NCBI GenBank assembly: GCA_016288155.1 | Contig: JAEEYP010000100.1 | Coordinates: forward strand, 1 to 49,898 | Direction of reading: 5' to 3' | Length of the DNA stretch: 49,898 bases | From: Clostridiales bacterium | Lineage (GTDB): Bacteria; Bacillota; Clostridia; Oscillospirales; CAG-272 | Shown here: piece by piece, positions 25,090 through 33,131 of the stretch | How positions within the stretch are numbered: the first letter of the stretch is position 1 | How the letters are laid out: every line of letters starts with the position of its first letter | Notes under the pieces: model-generated | The model's database searches: none | Seen by the model: only the letters and a program-made list of their open reading frames with translations | What the model was told of the DNA's origin: nothing | Position numbers and translations under genes: made by a program

Positions 25090-26259
25090 ATGGGTGTAAG
25101 TGAGATCATCGTATACGTCATGGCGGCGTTCGCGGCGCTCGGCGCGATCGACAAGATCATCGGGAACCGCCTCGGTCTGGGCGCGAAATTCGAGGAGGGC
25201 ATCTCCGCGATCGCCGGGATCGTGCTCGCCATGGTCGGCATCAATTCGCTCGCGCCGGTATTGAGCGATCTGCTCGAGCCGGTGATCGTGCCGGTGTTCC
25301 GGCTCCTGGGGGCGGATGCCGCCATGTTCGCCGGCTGCGTCTTCGCCAACGACGGCGGCGCGCCGGCGCTCGCGTCCGCGTTGACCTCGGACGCGGCGGC
25401 GGCCGATTACAGCGGCCTGATCGTTGCCTCGATGATGGGAGTGACGGTGATCTTCACCATCCCCGTCTCGCTCGAGATGACCGAGAAGGCGGACCAGGAT
25501 CACGTGGCGGCAGGCGTTCTCGCCGGGCTGATCACGCTGCCGATCGGATGCGCGGTCGGGGGACTGACGGCGGGGTACTCGATCGGGATGATCTTCTTCA
25601 ATTCGATCCCGATCCTGATCTTGTCGCTCGCCATCGCGCTCGGACTGTGGAAGTTCCCGAAGGGGACGATCAAGGGGTTCATCATTTTCGGGAAGATCAT
25701 CATGGGCGTTATCATCCTCGGGCTCGGCGCCGGGATCGTGGAAGCGCTGACGGGCTTCGTCGTCATCCCCGGCATGAAGCCGGTCAGCGAAGGCTTCGCC
25801 GTGGCGGCGGACATCGCCATGATCCTTGCGGGGGCGTATCCGCTGATGTTCGTGCTCACCAAGCTGCTCCGGCGTCCGATGGCGTGGATGGGCAAATGGA
25901 TCGGGATCAACGAGATCGCCGTGGCGGGGCTCGCCGCGTCGCTCGTGAACAGCATCCCGATGTTCGGCATGGTAAAGAAGATGGACCGGCGCGGCAAAGT
26001 GCTCAACATCGCCTTTTCTGTATCCGCCGCCTTCGTGTTCGGGGATCACCTCGGCTTCACCGCGGGATACCGGCCGGATATGATCGTCCCGGTCATCGTC
26101 GGCAAGCTGGCCGGCGGGCTCGCGGCGGCGATCGCGGCGATTTTGATCACCCGGGAGAAGAAGAAGGACGGCGCGGCGGAGGATATGAAAGAGGCTGAAA
26201 AGGAAGAAGGGACCGAAAGGATCGACGAGCCGGAAAACGGCGTAAAACAAGAGGGCTGA
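25090..26259 (+). CDS. EutH-family membrane transporter
   Basis: Polytopic membrane protein of 389 residues, about ten hydrophobic segments. The pattern at the start (IIVYVMAAFAALGAIDKIIG, GLGAKFEEG, LAMVGINSLAPVL, PVFRLLGADAAMFAG) is that of EutH, which in other bacteria facilitates ethanolamine entry. The C-terminal 40 residues are a charged tail rich in Glu and Lys. The ATG at 25090 follows a GGGGGG stretch, a weak ribosome site; the open frame extends upstream only through the end of the previous gene. No other eut gene is present. Here it sits between sugar hydrolases and an oxidoreductase, so it may carry a different small solute. Confidence 0.85.
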   Translation: MGVSEIIVYVMAAFAALGAIDKIIGNRLGLGAKFEEGISAIAGIVLAMVGINSLAPVLSDLLEPVIVPVFRLLGADAAMFAGCVFANDGGAPALASALTSDAAAADYSGLIVASMMGVTVIFTIPVSLEMTEKADQDHVAAGVLAGLITLPIGCAVGGLTAGYSIGMIFFNSIPILILSLAIALGLWKFPKGTIKGFIIFGKIIMGVIILGLGAGIVEALTGFVVIPGMKPVSEGFAVAADIAMILAGAYPLMFVLTKLLRRPMAWMGKWIGINEIAVAGLAASLVNSIPMFGMVKKMDRRGKVLNIAFSVSAAFVFGDHLGFTAGYRPDMIVPVIVGKLAGGLAAAIAAILITREKKKDGAAEDMKEAEKEEGTERIDEPENGVKQEG

Positions 26260-26262
26260 AAA

Positions 26263-27510
26263 ATGAAAGACAAGATCCGTATCGGTATTTTCGGCGCGCG
26301 CAGAGGCGGCAGCCTGGCGGGGAACTTCTATGCGTCCGGCGCGGAGGTCGTCGCGTACTGCGACCGCAGCGCGGATGCGATCGCGGCGTCGAAGCGCGGA
26401 TGCCCGGAGAGCGGGGACGCGGCGGAATACGCGGACTTCGACGAGTTCATCCGGCACGACATGGACGCGGTCCTGGTGGCGAATTACTTCCCGGAGCACT
26501 TCGAGTACGCGGTCAAGGCCATGCGCGCGGGAAAGCACGTCCTCAGCGAGACGACGAGCAACGTCACGATGGCGGAGGGCGTGGCGCTCGTGCGCGCGAA
26601 AGAGGAAACGGGCATGACGTACGCGCTGTTCGAGAACTACCCCTGGATGAAGGAAAATCAGGAGATGGAGCGCGTGTACAAGGCCGGGACGCTGGGGAAC
26701 GTCGTGTACGCGGAGGGCGAATACGTCCATACGATGCCCATCGAGGATTACAACAGGCTGTCGCCCGGTCAGCGGCACTGGAGGAACTGGACGACGAAGA
26801 CCTATTATACGACCCATGCCCTCGCGCCGCTGATGCAGATGACGGATTCCATGCCGACCAAAGTGACGGCGATGGCGTCCTTCCATCCGGAGATCCACAA
26901 AGGGACGGTGTACCGCTGCGGCGACGCGGCGGCGGTGGTCCTCTGCCAGACGGATACGAACGCCGTGTTCCGCGTGATCGGCTGGGGAGAGTTCGTGCCG
27001 CACGGGAACTCCTATCGGCTCTGCTGCACGAACGGCGGCATGGAAGTAAATAAGGGCAGCCGGAAAATGCGGCTGATCTACAACGCCTGGACGACGCCGG
27101 AGGGAAAAGAGCCGGTCACCGAATACGAGGTGAACTGGTCGGATACCGAGCTCGGCCGGCTCGCGGTGAACAGCGGACACGGCGGCGCCGATTTCTTCCC
27201 GATCTACCATTTCATAAAGGATCTCGAAGAAGGACGGGAGCCCTACTGGAACGTGTACCGCGCGACGACGGCGGCGTCGGTGGGCATCCTTTCGTGGCGG
27301 AGCGTCATGAACAACAATATGAGTTACGACGTGCCGGATTTCCGGAGAGAAGAGGATCGCCGGAAATACGAGCACGACTATGCCTCTCCCTATCCGGACG
27401 AGAACTTCCGGACCGGCGTGCCCTGTTCTTCGCAGCCCTACGAGCCCACGGCGGAGGATATAGCGTACGCGGAATCCATCTGGAAGGACTGCTGTTTCCG
27501 CTGCGACTGA
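26263..27510 (+). CDS. Gfo/Idh/MocA family oxidoreductase
   Basis: NAD(P)-dependent sugar or polyol dehydrogenase of 415 residues. The Rossmann start IRIGIFGARRGGSLAGNF (from residue 5) has an unusual AxRxGG version of the dinucleotide loop. KHVLSETTSN takes the place of the classic EKP motif, and the C-terminal domain contains THALAPLM and a catalytic-type His region HGGADFF. It starts three bases after the EutH stop. In this operon it could oxidise or isomerise the sugar released by the hydrolases. Cytoplasmic. Confidence 0.88.
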   Translation: MKDKIRIGIFGARRGGSLAGNFYASGAEVVAYCDRSADAIAASKRGCPESGDAAEYADFDEFIRHDMDAVLVANYFPEHFEYAVKAMRAGKHVLSETTSNVTMAEGVALVRAKEETGMTYALFENYPWMKENQEMERVYKAGTLGNVVYAEGEYVHTMPIEDYNRLSPGQRHWRNWTTKTYYTTHALAPLMQMTDSMPTKVTAMASFHPEIHKGTVYRCGDAAAVVLCQTDTNAVFRVIGWGEFVPHGNSYRLCCTNGGMEVNKGSRKMRLIYNAWTTPEGKEPVTEYEVNWSDTELGRLAVNSGHGGADFFPIYHFIKDLEEGREPYWNVYRATTAASVGILSWRSVMNNNMSYDVPDFRREEDRRKYEHDYASPYPDENFRTGVPCSSQPYEPTAEDIAYAESIWKDCCFRCD

Positions 27511-27569
27511 CCGCCGGATACGGGAGGAGGCGCGGCCGATACCGAAAGATTATTCGAAAGGATACGGAC

Positions 27570-29297
27570 ATGGAAAACGGTTTGAAAAATCTGGAGAATC
27601 TCTCAAGCAGCCGCGAGATGCGCGCGGAACGCGCCGATGCCGGATCTTCCTCGGCGCAGATATGGACGCTGACCTTCCGGGGCGGCGCGGAGGAGAAAAT
27701 ATCTTTCTCATTTGATTTTCCGTTTATGAATATGGAAGCGGTCTGGTGCCCGGCGGGTCCCAGAGCCCTGCGGGATCTGTCCCAGGTGCTGGATTCGGCG
27801 TTCTGCACGAAAGCGCCGATCATCGCGTACTGCGGCAACGGCGGGGACGCGGTGTATACCGCGGCGATCTCCGAGGTGCGGCGGGATGCGACGCTGTCGT
27901 TTTCCATGCTTGAGAGGACGCCGGATATCCGGGCGACGGTCACGGTCGACGTCTCGGATCTGTCGCCGGAGGAGGAATACCGCATCCAGGTGTATATCGA
28001 TACGGCGGCACAGCCGCTCTGTGAGGCGTGCGGCAAGGTCTCCGCCTGGTGGGCGGAGGTTGCGGGAGCCGTGCAGTGCCCGGTGCCGGAGGCGGCGTAT
28101 TTGCCGCTGTACTCCTCGTGGTATTCCTTTCACGGCGATTTCACCGCGGAAAAGATCGTGCGGGAATGCGCCCTGGCGAAAGAGATCGGTGCGGAAGTAT
28201 TCATCCTCGACGACGGCTGGGAGAAGAAATACGGCGACTGGACGGTGCTCACGAGAAAGATCCCCGATATGAAACAGCTCGTCGCGGACGTCCATCGGCT
28301 GGGGATGAAGTTCCTTCTCTGGTACGCGGTCAGCTACATCGATACGCGCTCCGCCGAGTGGGAGCGCTTCAAGGACATGACGCTGTACGAGAAGTACAAG
28401 AGAGAGATATTCGTGCTCGATCCGCGCTTCCCGGAGGTCAGGGAATACCTGATCTCCACCTTCGAGACCGCGCTGCGCGAGTGGGATCTGGACGGCTTCA
28501 AGTTCGATTTCATCCAGCACTTCGATTACAGAGGAGAAAAGCCCGTGAAGCCGGGCATGGACTGCGTCTCCGTGCAGGACGCGGTGGAACGGCTCCTGTC
28601 CGACGCGTACGCCCGGCTGCACGCGATCAAGAAGGAACTGCTCTTTGAGTTCCGGCAGACGTACTCCGCGCCGGCGCTGAAACGGTACGCCAATATGTTC
28701 CGCGTGTCGGACTGCGCGTGCATGGTCATGATGAACCGCTGGGGGATCACGGAGATGCGGCTGCTCGGGAACGTCGCCGTCCACTCGGATATGATCATGT
28801 GGAATCCGGAGGACACGGCGGAGAACGCGGCGCTCCAGATCCTCGCCTGCCTGTTCGGCACGATCCAGTATTCGATGCGCATCGAAGAGCTGCCGGAGCG
28901 GCATCGGAAGGTATCGGCGTTCTGGCTGCACTACGCGAAGGAGAACCGGGACATCCTGCTCCGCGGCGCGTTCCGCCCCGAGTCGGTCGCCGATCACTTC
29001 GCGTGCCTTCGCGCCGACCGCGGCGAGCGCACCGTGATCGCCGTATACAGCCCCGCCCGCGTCGCGGCGATCGACCGGATCGCGGATACGACGCTGATCA
29101 ACGCCACGGCGTCCGGCGAGGTGACGGTGCGGACGGATCCGTCGCTCTTCGGCGGCGCGGCGTACGCGGAGGCGGACTGCGAGACGCTCGATTGCACGGG
29201 CGAGGTCGTCTCCCGCGAGCGCAGGCGGCTGTATCCGGGCGTGACGAGTCTGCCGGTCCCGTCGGCAGGCCTGATCCGCATCCGGCGGGTACGGTGA
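27570..29297 (+). CDS. alpha-galactosidase-like glycoside hydrolase (GH36-type, clan GH-D)
   Basis: TIM-barrel enzyme of 575 residues. The N-terminal beta domain (to about 165) precedes the barrel, which opens with LPLYSSWYSFHGD. FILDDGWEKKYGDW and GFKFDFIQH hold the nucleophile Asp (K-x-D), and MFRVSDC holds the acid/base Asp, the arrangement of clan D alpha-galactosidases. The final 90 residues are a beta-sandwich. No signal peptide. The ATG at 27570 follows CGAAAGGA; the frame upstream overlaps the oxidoreductase. It is last in the operon and followed by a strong terminator. Confidence 0.82.
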   Translation: MENGLKNLENLSSSREMRAERADAGSSSAQIWTLTFRGGAEEKISFSFDFPFMNMEAVWCPAGPRALRDLSQVLDSAFCTKAPIIAYCGNGGDAVYTAAISEVRRDATLSFSMLERTPDIRATVTVDVSDLSPEEEYRIQVYIDTAAQPLCEACGKVSAWWAEVAGAVQCPVPEAAYLPLYSSWYSFHGDFTAEKIVRECALAKEIGAEVFILDDGWEKKYGDWTVLTRKIPDMKQLVADVHRLGMKFLLWYAVSYIDTRSAEWERFKDMTLYEKYKREIFVLDPRFPEVREYLISTFETALREWDLDGFKFDFIQHFDYRGEKPVKPGMDCVSVQDAVERLLSDAYARLHAIKKELLFEFRQTYSAPALKRYANMFRVSDCACMVMMNRWGITEMRLLGNVAVHSDMIMWNPEDTAENAALQILACLFGTIQYSMRIEELPERHRKVSAFWLHYAKENRDILLRGAFRPESVADHFACLRADRGERTVIAVYSPARVAAIDRIADTTLINATASGEVTVRTDPSLFGGAAYAEADCETLDCTGEVVSRERRRLYPGVTSLPVPSAGLIRIRRVR

Positions 29298-29319
29298 CCG
29301 GATCATCTCCCTATCTGCC

Positions 29320-29363
29320 AACGTCCCCCTGTCCGGCGTTCGTCGGACAGGGGGACGTTTTTT
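29320..29363 (+). terminator. terminator of the glycosidase-eutH operon
   Basis: Perfect 16-bp stem (AACGTCCCCCTGTCCG / CGGACAGGGGGACGTT), 8-base loop, then six T ending at 29363. Confidence 0.92.
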
Positions 29364-29375
29364 CTGACGTTTTTC

Positions 29376-30131
29376 TTATTTCAGCGTGTATACCGCGTTG
29401 GGTATCAGACCTTCGCCCGTTCCGTCGTCGGAAAGCAGCGTCCGTTCACGGTCGATCCCGCGGCGGGCGAGGCAGAGATCCAGAAAGCAGAGGAAGATGC
29501 CGAGGTCGATCCGGTTGTAGAAGGGCACCTTGTCGGCGGGCATGATCCCGATCTTTCCGGGACGCCTGTTTCTGTACACGGTCAGCGTGCCGCTGTTATT
29601 TACGAACCACGGCTGTGAGTTGCAGGCGCTGGGTGCGAGCCGGACGAGCTCCGTCACGCCGGAGATCGCCTCGCCCGACCAGATCTCGCCGACCGGCTTC
29701 CGTCTGCATTTGTCCGCGTCCCGGCGGAATTTCGTCTCGTCGCCGATCCGGCGGACGGCGATCATGATGACGTAATCCATCCCGTCCCGGGACCTTTCTT
29801 CCGTTTTTCCGATCCCGAACCAGAGCGTGCCGATACCCCGCGACACCAGATACAGATCGAGCTGTTCGCCCAGATAGCCGATGTTCTGCAGATACCCGTC
29901 CTTCTTTTCGCTGTACAGAAGGATGCAGTATTCCGCGCCGCACCGGCAGTTCGTCTCCTTTTCCGGCACGATGCGGATCTCCGTCCGTATGCCAGGATAC
30001 AGAGGCGTGAACGTCCGGTATTTTTCTTCCGTTTCCGAGAGCTCCGCTTCGGTGATCGTTTCCTTTCCGACGTTCATGAAAAGATGAAAGGATCTGCGCT
30101 TCAAGATCATGTCAAAGAGCGTGACGTCCAT
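29376..30131 (-). CDS. nitroreductase-family protein
   Basis: FMN-dependent nitroreductase-like protein of 251 residues, similar in plan to the TM1586-type group. The FMN-binding start LKRRSFHLF, the central GIGTLWFGIG and the second-half PSACNSQPWFV and YNRIDLGIFLCFL motifs are present. CRCGAEYC near residue 65 places three cysteines close together, unusual in the family. AAGGAGGG precedes the ATG. It lies 60 bases after the GH43-like gene on the same strand, and may be co-transcribed with it or independent. Confidence 0.75.
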   Translation of the reverse strand: MDVTLFDMILKRRSFHLFMNVGKETITEAELSETEEKYRTFTPLYPGIRTEIRIVPEKETNCRCGAEYCILLYSEKKDGYLQNIGYLGEQLDLYLVSRGIGTLWFGIGKTEERSRDGMDYVIMIAVRRIGDETKFRRDADKCRRKPVGEIWSGEAISGVTELVRLAPSACNSQPWFVNNSGTLTVYRNRRPGKIGIMPADKVPFYNRIDLGIFLCFLDLCLARRGIDRERTLLSDDGTGEGLIPNAVYTLK

Positions 30132-30191
30132 ATCGGTCCCTCCTTTTTCGGCTCCGGCCCGCCGTTGTTCCCGCGGGGGCGGGAGGCGGCG

Positions 30192-31223
30192 TCAGAAATC
30201 CGTTGCCAGCGCGATATACCGCCTGTCGCCGGTCGTGCACGCGCAGTAGAAGTGGTAGACGTGTCCCTCCCACGTGACGATCCACGGCTTATGGGCGTAC
30301 AGGTCTTGCTCCGGGTCGTCCTTCGACGGCGCTGCCGTCGGTTCGCCGAGCCATTCGGTCCAGTGGATCAGGTCGTAGGAACACGCGAAGGTATCGAAGG
30401 CGGAGCGGGTATCGTTGTATTTCATGATGTTCATGATATACAGCCCGTCGCCGTCCCGGAGCAGCATCGGGTCCGCCGTGATGCGGCATCCGGGGTCGCC
30501 GGTGACGTCGTCGACGATCGGACGGTCGCCGTAGCGGATCCACCGGTCCATGTCGTCCGACACCGCCATGTAGATGCGTTCGCGGCCGTCGTATCCCTTC
30601 GCGTTGTAGAACATCACGAAGTCGTGCCCGGTGAGCCGTTCTTCGTCCCGGATCACGGTGCTTTTGTACAGCGTTTTCGTCTCAAAGAACCGGACGTCCG
30701 CGTCGTGGGGCGTGAGGATCGGCTCCCCGCGCCGCGCGTAGGAATCCGCGTCGAGCGGATCGGCGGCGGACGCGATCCCCATGAGCAGCGGGTCCGGCTC
30801 GTAGCCGTCGCTCGCTCCCGCCAGATAGGTCAGCCAGTATCGGCCCGCGTACTTCCCGAGCGCGCAGCCTCCCCCGACGGAGATATCGTACAGCGCGGGG
30901 TATCCCGCGATCTGCCGCGCGTCCCATACTCTCTTTTCATCCCGGCGCAGAAGCGTCCCGCGGTAGGTCCAGTGCAGAAGGTCCTCCGATTCCGCGAGAT
31001 GCGTCTCGTACCCGGAACGGTCCGTGTCTTTCGAGATGGCGATGAAGACCATGTACCATTTCCCGCCGTACCGGAACACGCCGGGACAGTCGGTGCAGAG
31101 GTCGTCGAATTCCATGACCGCGCCGCGCTTCACGGGCGTGTCGAGCATGGCGCGGACCTGCGCCATCCTCTCCGGCGTGACCGTTTTGTCCGCACGGCGA
31201 TTCTGATAATTGAAACCGATCAT
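30192..31223 (-). CDS. glycoside hydrolase of the GH43/GH32 five-bladed propeller type
   Basis: Enzyme of 343 residues with repeated propeller-blade motifs: DCPGVFRYGGKWYMVF, YETHLAESEDLLHW, AVSDDMDRWIRYG and SYDLIHWTEW, each ending in the DxxxW pattern of GH43/GH32/GH130 clans. Asp in the first block and Asp/Glu in later blades would be catalytic. No signal peptide. AAAGGA precedes the ATG. It lies 33 bases after the AraC-type regulator and should be its target. Likely substrates are arabinosides, xylosides or related sugars; the family alone does not decide. Confidence 0.78.
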   Translation of the reverse strand: MIGFNYQNRRADKTVTPERMAQVRAMLDTPVKRGAVMEFDDLCTDCPGVFRYGGKWYMVFIAISKDTDRSGYETHLAESEDLLHWTYRGTLLRRDEKRVWDARQIAGYPALYDISVGGGCALGKYAGRYWLTYLAGASDGYEPDPLLMGIASAADPLDADSYARRGEPILTPHDADVRFFETKTLYKSTVIRDEERLTGHDFVMFYNAKGYDGRERIYMAVSDDMDRWIRYGDRPIVDDVTGDPGCRITADPMLLRDGDGLYIMNIMKYNDTRSAFDTFACSYDLIHWTEWLGEPTAAPSKDDPEQDLYAHKPWIVTWEGHVYHFYCACTTGDRRYIALATDF

Positions 31224-31256
31224 AACGCGTCCTTTCTGTCTGTTTTTTTCTGGTTT

Positions 31257-32183
31257 TTATTTCTTATCCTCCGCCGTCTCCGACCTCGGATATTCTCCGC
31301 TTTTCCTCATCCGGTATTCCGCCGGCGTACAGCCGTATTTCCGCCTGAATTCCCGGTAAAGCCCGGCGACGGAATTGAAGCCGACCCGCTCGGCGATCTG
31401 ATTCACGGGATCCCGCGTTTCGCAAAGCAGCGTCCGGGCGCTGTCGATCCGCTTTTCCATGATGAGCTGCCAGAAGGTCCTGCCGTACCGCTTGCGGACG
31501 ATCCGATCGAGCTGCCGGATGCCGATGTTCAGCGTCTGCGCCGCCTCGCCGATCGTTACGTTCTTCGTATAATACAGCGCGATGAGCTGCTCCAGCTTCA
31601 GCATCCGCTGTACGTCGTGGAAAAAGGACGTCTGCTCGTTTCGGTACGTTTCGTCCGCGCCGGCGTCCTCGTGCAGCCGCGCCATGCCGAGCAGCATTTC
31701 GATCAGATGGAGCGGGGCGAGGAACGGATACGCCCCTCCCGCCTCGCGGAGGATCCGCTCGGCGGCGGCGGTCAGCTCCGGCTGATCCCGCCAGAGGAGC
31801 GTGTGATCCCCTCTCGTGAACTGCGTGAGCGTTTTATACAGATTCGCGCAGTTCCCCGTCCGGGTCTTCTCACAGGAAAAGCCCAGGGCGAATCCGGCGT
31901 CCGGGTCGGCCTGCTCCTTGACGTGACGCACGCCGGCCGGCACGACGGCGACGTCCCCGGCGCGCAGGGCGACGCAGTCATCCTCTCCCCGGAGGACGAC
32001 CTGTCCCTTCACACAGACGAACATTCCCGCGTTCAGGTGCGTATGCAGCGTGCGGAAATTCACCGTTTTGTCCCTTTCCGCGTCCCACGGCTCCTCGAGG
32101 AACAGACGGAACAGGACGTTTTCCAGATACACCGGGTATTCCCGCGTCCTGAGAGAAAACTGTTTTTCTTCCATTTCTGCCAT
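31257..32183 (-). CDS. AraC-family transcriptional regulator with N-terminal cupin
   Basis: DNA-binding regulator of 308 residues. A cupin-like sensing domain (HTHLNAGMFVCVKGQVVLRG, then DVAVVPAGVRHV) is followed by two C-terminal helix-turn-helix motifs (VTIGEAAQTLNIGIRQLDRIVRKRYG and NQIAERVGFNSVAGLYREFRRKYGCTPAEYR). The frame is open to 32216, but that ATG overlaps the -10 box of the promoter at 32205-32210. The start must therefore be 32183 (MAEMEE) or 32174 (MEEKQ); both have GGAGG nearby. It probably senses a sugar and controls the GH43-like gene downstream and itself. Confidence 0.88.
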   Translation of the reverse strand: MAEMEEKQFSLRTREYPVYLENVLFRLFLEEPWDAERDKTVNFRTLHTHLNAGMFVCVKGQVVLRGEDDCVALRAGDVAVVPAGVRHVKEQADPDAGFALGFSCEKTRTGNCANLYKTLTQFTRGDHTLLWRDQPELTAAAERILREAGGAYPFLAPLHLIEMLLGMARLHEDAGADETYRNEQTSFFHDVQRMLKLEQLIALYYTKNVTIGEAAQTLNIGIRQLDRIVRKRYGRTFWQLIMEKRIDSARTLLCETRDPVNQIAERVGFNSVAGLYREFRRKYGCTPAEYRMRKSGEYPRSETAEDKK

Positions 32184-32204
32184 CCTCCGCCTCCTCCTGC
32201 GTCC

Positions 32205-32233
32205 ATTATAGTCCATTCGACCGGATTTGTCAA
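32205..32233 (-). promoter_or_regulatory. promoter of the AraC regulator operon
   Basis: Minus strand TTGACA (32233-32228), 17 bp, TATAAT (32210-32205), a perfect consensus pair. It fixes the translation start of the regulator downstream of 32198. Confidence 0.88.
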
Positions 32234-32234
32234 T

Positions 32235-32249
32235 ATCGGATCATCCGAT
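32235..32249. promoter_or_regulatory. 15-bp palindrome between divergent promoters
   Basis: ATCGGAT-C-ATCCGAT, perfect, one base upstream of the -35 of the AraC promoter and 37 bases upstream of the divergent -35. A likely operator for the AraC regulator or another factor. Confidence 0.5.
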
Positions 32250-32285
32250 CCTGACACGGCGTGAAAATGATGACAGATTCCGTCA

Positions 32286-32314
32286 TTTACATCCGTCTCT
32301 TTTTCGGGTAGAAT
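32286..32314 (+). promoter_or_regulatory. promoter of the disrupted solute-binding protein gene
   Basis: TTTACA (32286-32291), 17 bp, TAGAAT (32309-32314), about 60 bases before the ATG at 32379. The promoter and ribosome site (GAAAGGAG) look intact although the gene is broken. Confidence 0.78.
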
Positions 32315-32378
32315 AAAAGCGGCATATCTCTATATATCGATCCGTTCCGACGCGTGCGGATCCGAAAGGAGCAAAGTC

Positions 32379-32961
32379 ATGAAACGAGGTATGAGTATCC
32401 TTCTTCTGCTCGTGCTGCTGCTCGCCTCCTGCGGTACGGGCGAGCCGGCGGTGACCGGCGATCCTTCCCCGAGTGGGACGGAGGCGCCGTCCGGCACCAC
32501 GGGGCCCGTCCCGGCGGAGACGGACGCCCTCGACTATCTTCCCGAGCGGGACTATACGGGCACGGAGTTCGTCATCCTGTCCGCGTCGGAGCAGTGGAAG
32601 TACATGTACGCAGCGGAGGAAACGAACGGAGACAAGCTGAACGACGCCCTCTATTACCGCGACGCGGCGGTGGAGGAGCACTTCGGCGTCGATCTCGTCT
32701 TCGACGTGGTCAACGGATACAGCACCGGCGCGAGCGTCGTCACGGAAAAGCTGCGCGCCATCGTGCAGGCGGGCGACGAGACGTACGATCTCTTCAACGG
32801 CAGCAACGCGTATGGCGTATTACACGGCGCTCGATCCCGCTCTGTTCCAGATCTACACGATCGTCAACCGGTCGTTCCCGACCTGGTGGGCGGCGAACGA
32901 AGAGAAGCTCCAGGCGAAGCTGGACGCGCTGATCGACCAGCTTGCGAAGCTGGAGGTATAA
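32379..32961 (+). pseudogene. solute-binding lipoprotein gene with internal deletion and frameshift
   Basis: The 5' part encodes a normal lipoprotein signal (lipobox LASC, Cys18), a Ser/Thr/Pro linker and the first 80 residues of a solute-binding domain like those at 11077-18733, ending at QAGDETYDLFNGSNAYG. From about 32811 the sense frame shifts by one: ATG-like codons at 32812 start a stretch, YYTALDPALFQIYTIVNRSF then EEKLQAKLDALIDQLAKLEV, that has the look of the C-terminal helices of the same family and ends at TAA 32959-32961. About 300 residues are missing between. In the original frame translation runs on into nonsense to 33107. Either a true deletion or an assembly join. Confidence 0.75.
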
Positions 32962-32980
32962 GAATATCGGTCGGCGGGGA

Positions 32981-33030
32981 CGCCGGGGGAGCGCGTGAAC
33001 GGAGCCGTCCGTGCGCTCCCGCGGCGTTTT
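32981..33030 (+). terminator. terminator after the disrupted gene
   Basis: Long GC-rich stem (CGCCGGGGGAGCGC / GCGCTCCCGCGGCG) followed by TTTT at 33027-33030. Confidence 0.7.
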
Positions 33031-33036
33031 CGGTTT

Positions 33037-33066
33037 TCTCCCGGAAATTCCTTGATTTCCGGGAGA
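33037..33066. promoter_or_regulatory. perfect 12-bp dyad centred on the -35 box
   Basis: TCTCCCGGAAAT (33037-33048), 6-base loop, ATTTCCGGGAGA (33055-33066). No T run follows on either strand, so it is not a terminator. The -35 TTGATT (33052-33057) lies in its centre, which suits a repressor operator. Confidence 0.6.
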
Positions 33067-33080
33067 AGATTTGCTATAAT
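33052..33080 (+). promoter_or_regulatory. promoter of the beta-helix lipoprotein gene
   Basis: TTGATT (33052-33057), 17 bp, TATAAT (33075-33080) with extended TGC before it. Confidence 0.82.
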
Positions 33081-33091
33081 GTGGATGATCC

Positions 33092-33122
33092 TACAATCGG
33101 GGAATAAATTTTTACAATCGGG
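33092..33122 (+). repeat. direct repeat TACAATCGGG in the 5' leader
   Basis: Two copies, 33092-33101 and 33113-33122, start to start 21 bases, exactly two helical turns. They lie just after the expected transcription start and before the ribosome site; the second overlaps the GGGAG. Could be paired sites for one regulator. Confidence 0.5.
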
Positions 33123-33131
33123 AGAGCGAAG

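Noticed and set aside
32184..32216. AraC regulator start at 32216
   Set aside because: That ATG lies at the promoter -10 box, upstream of where transcription should begin.
33037..33066. Second terminator before the beta-helix gene
   Set aside because: The hairpin has no T run on either strand and overlaps the -35 box, so an operator is more likely.
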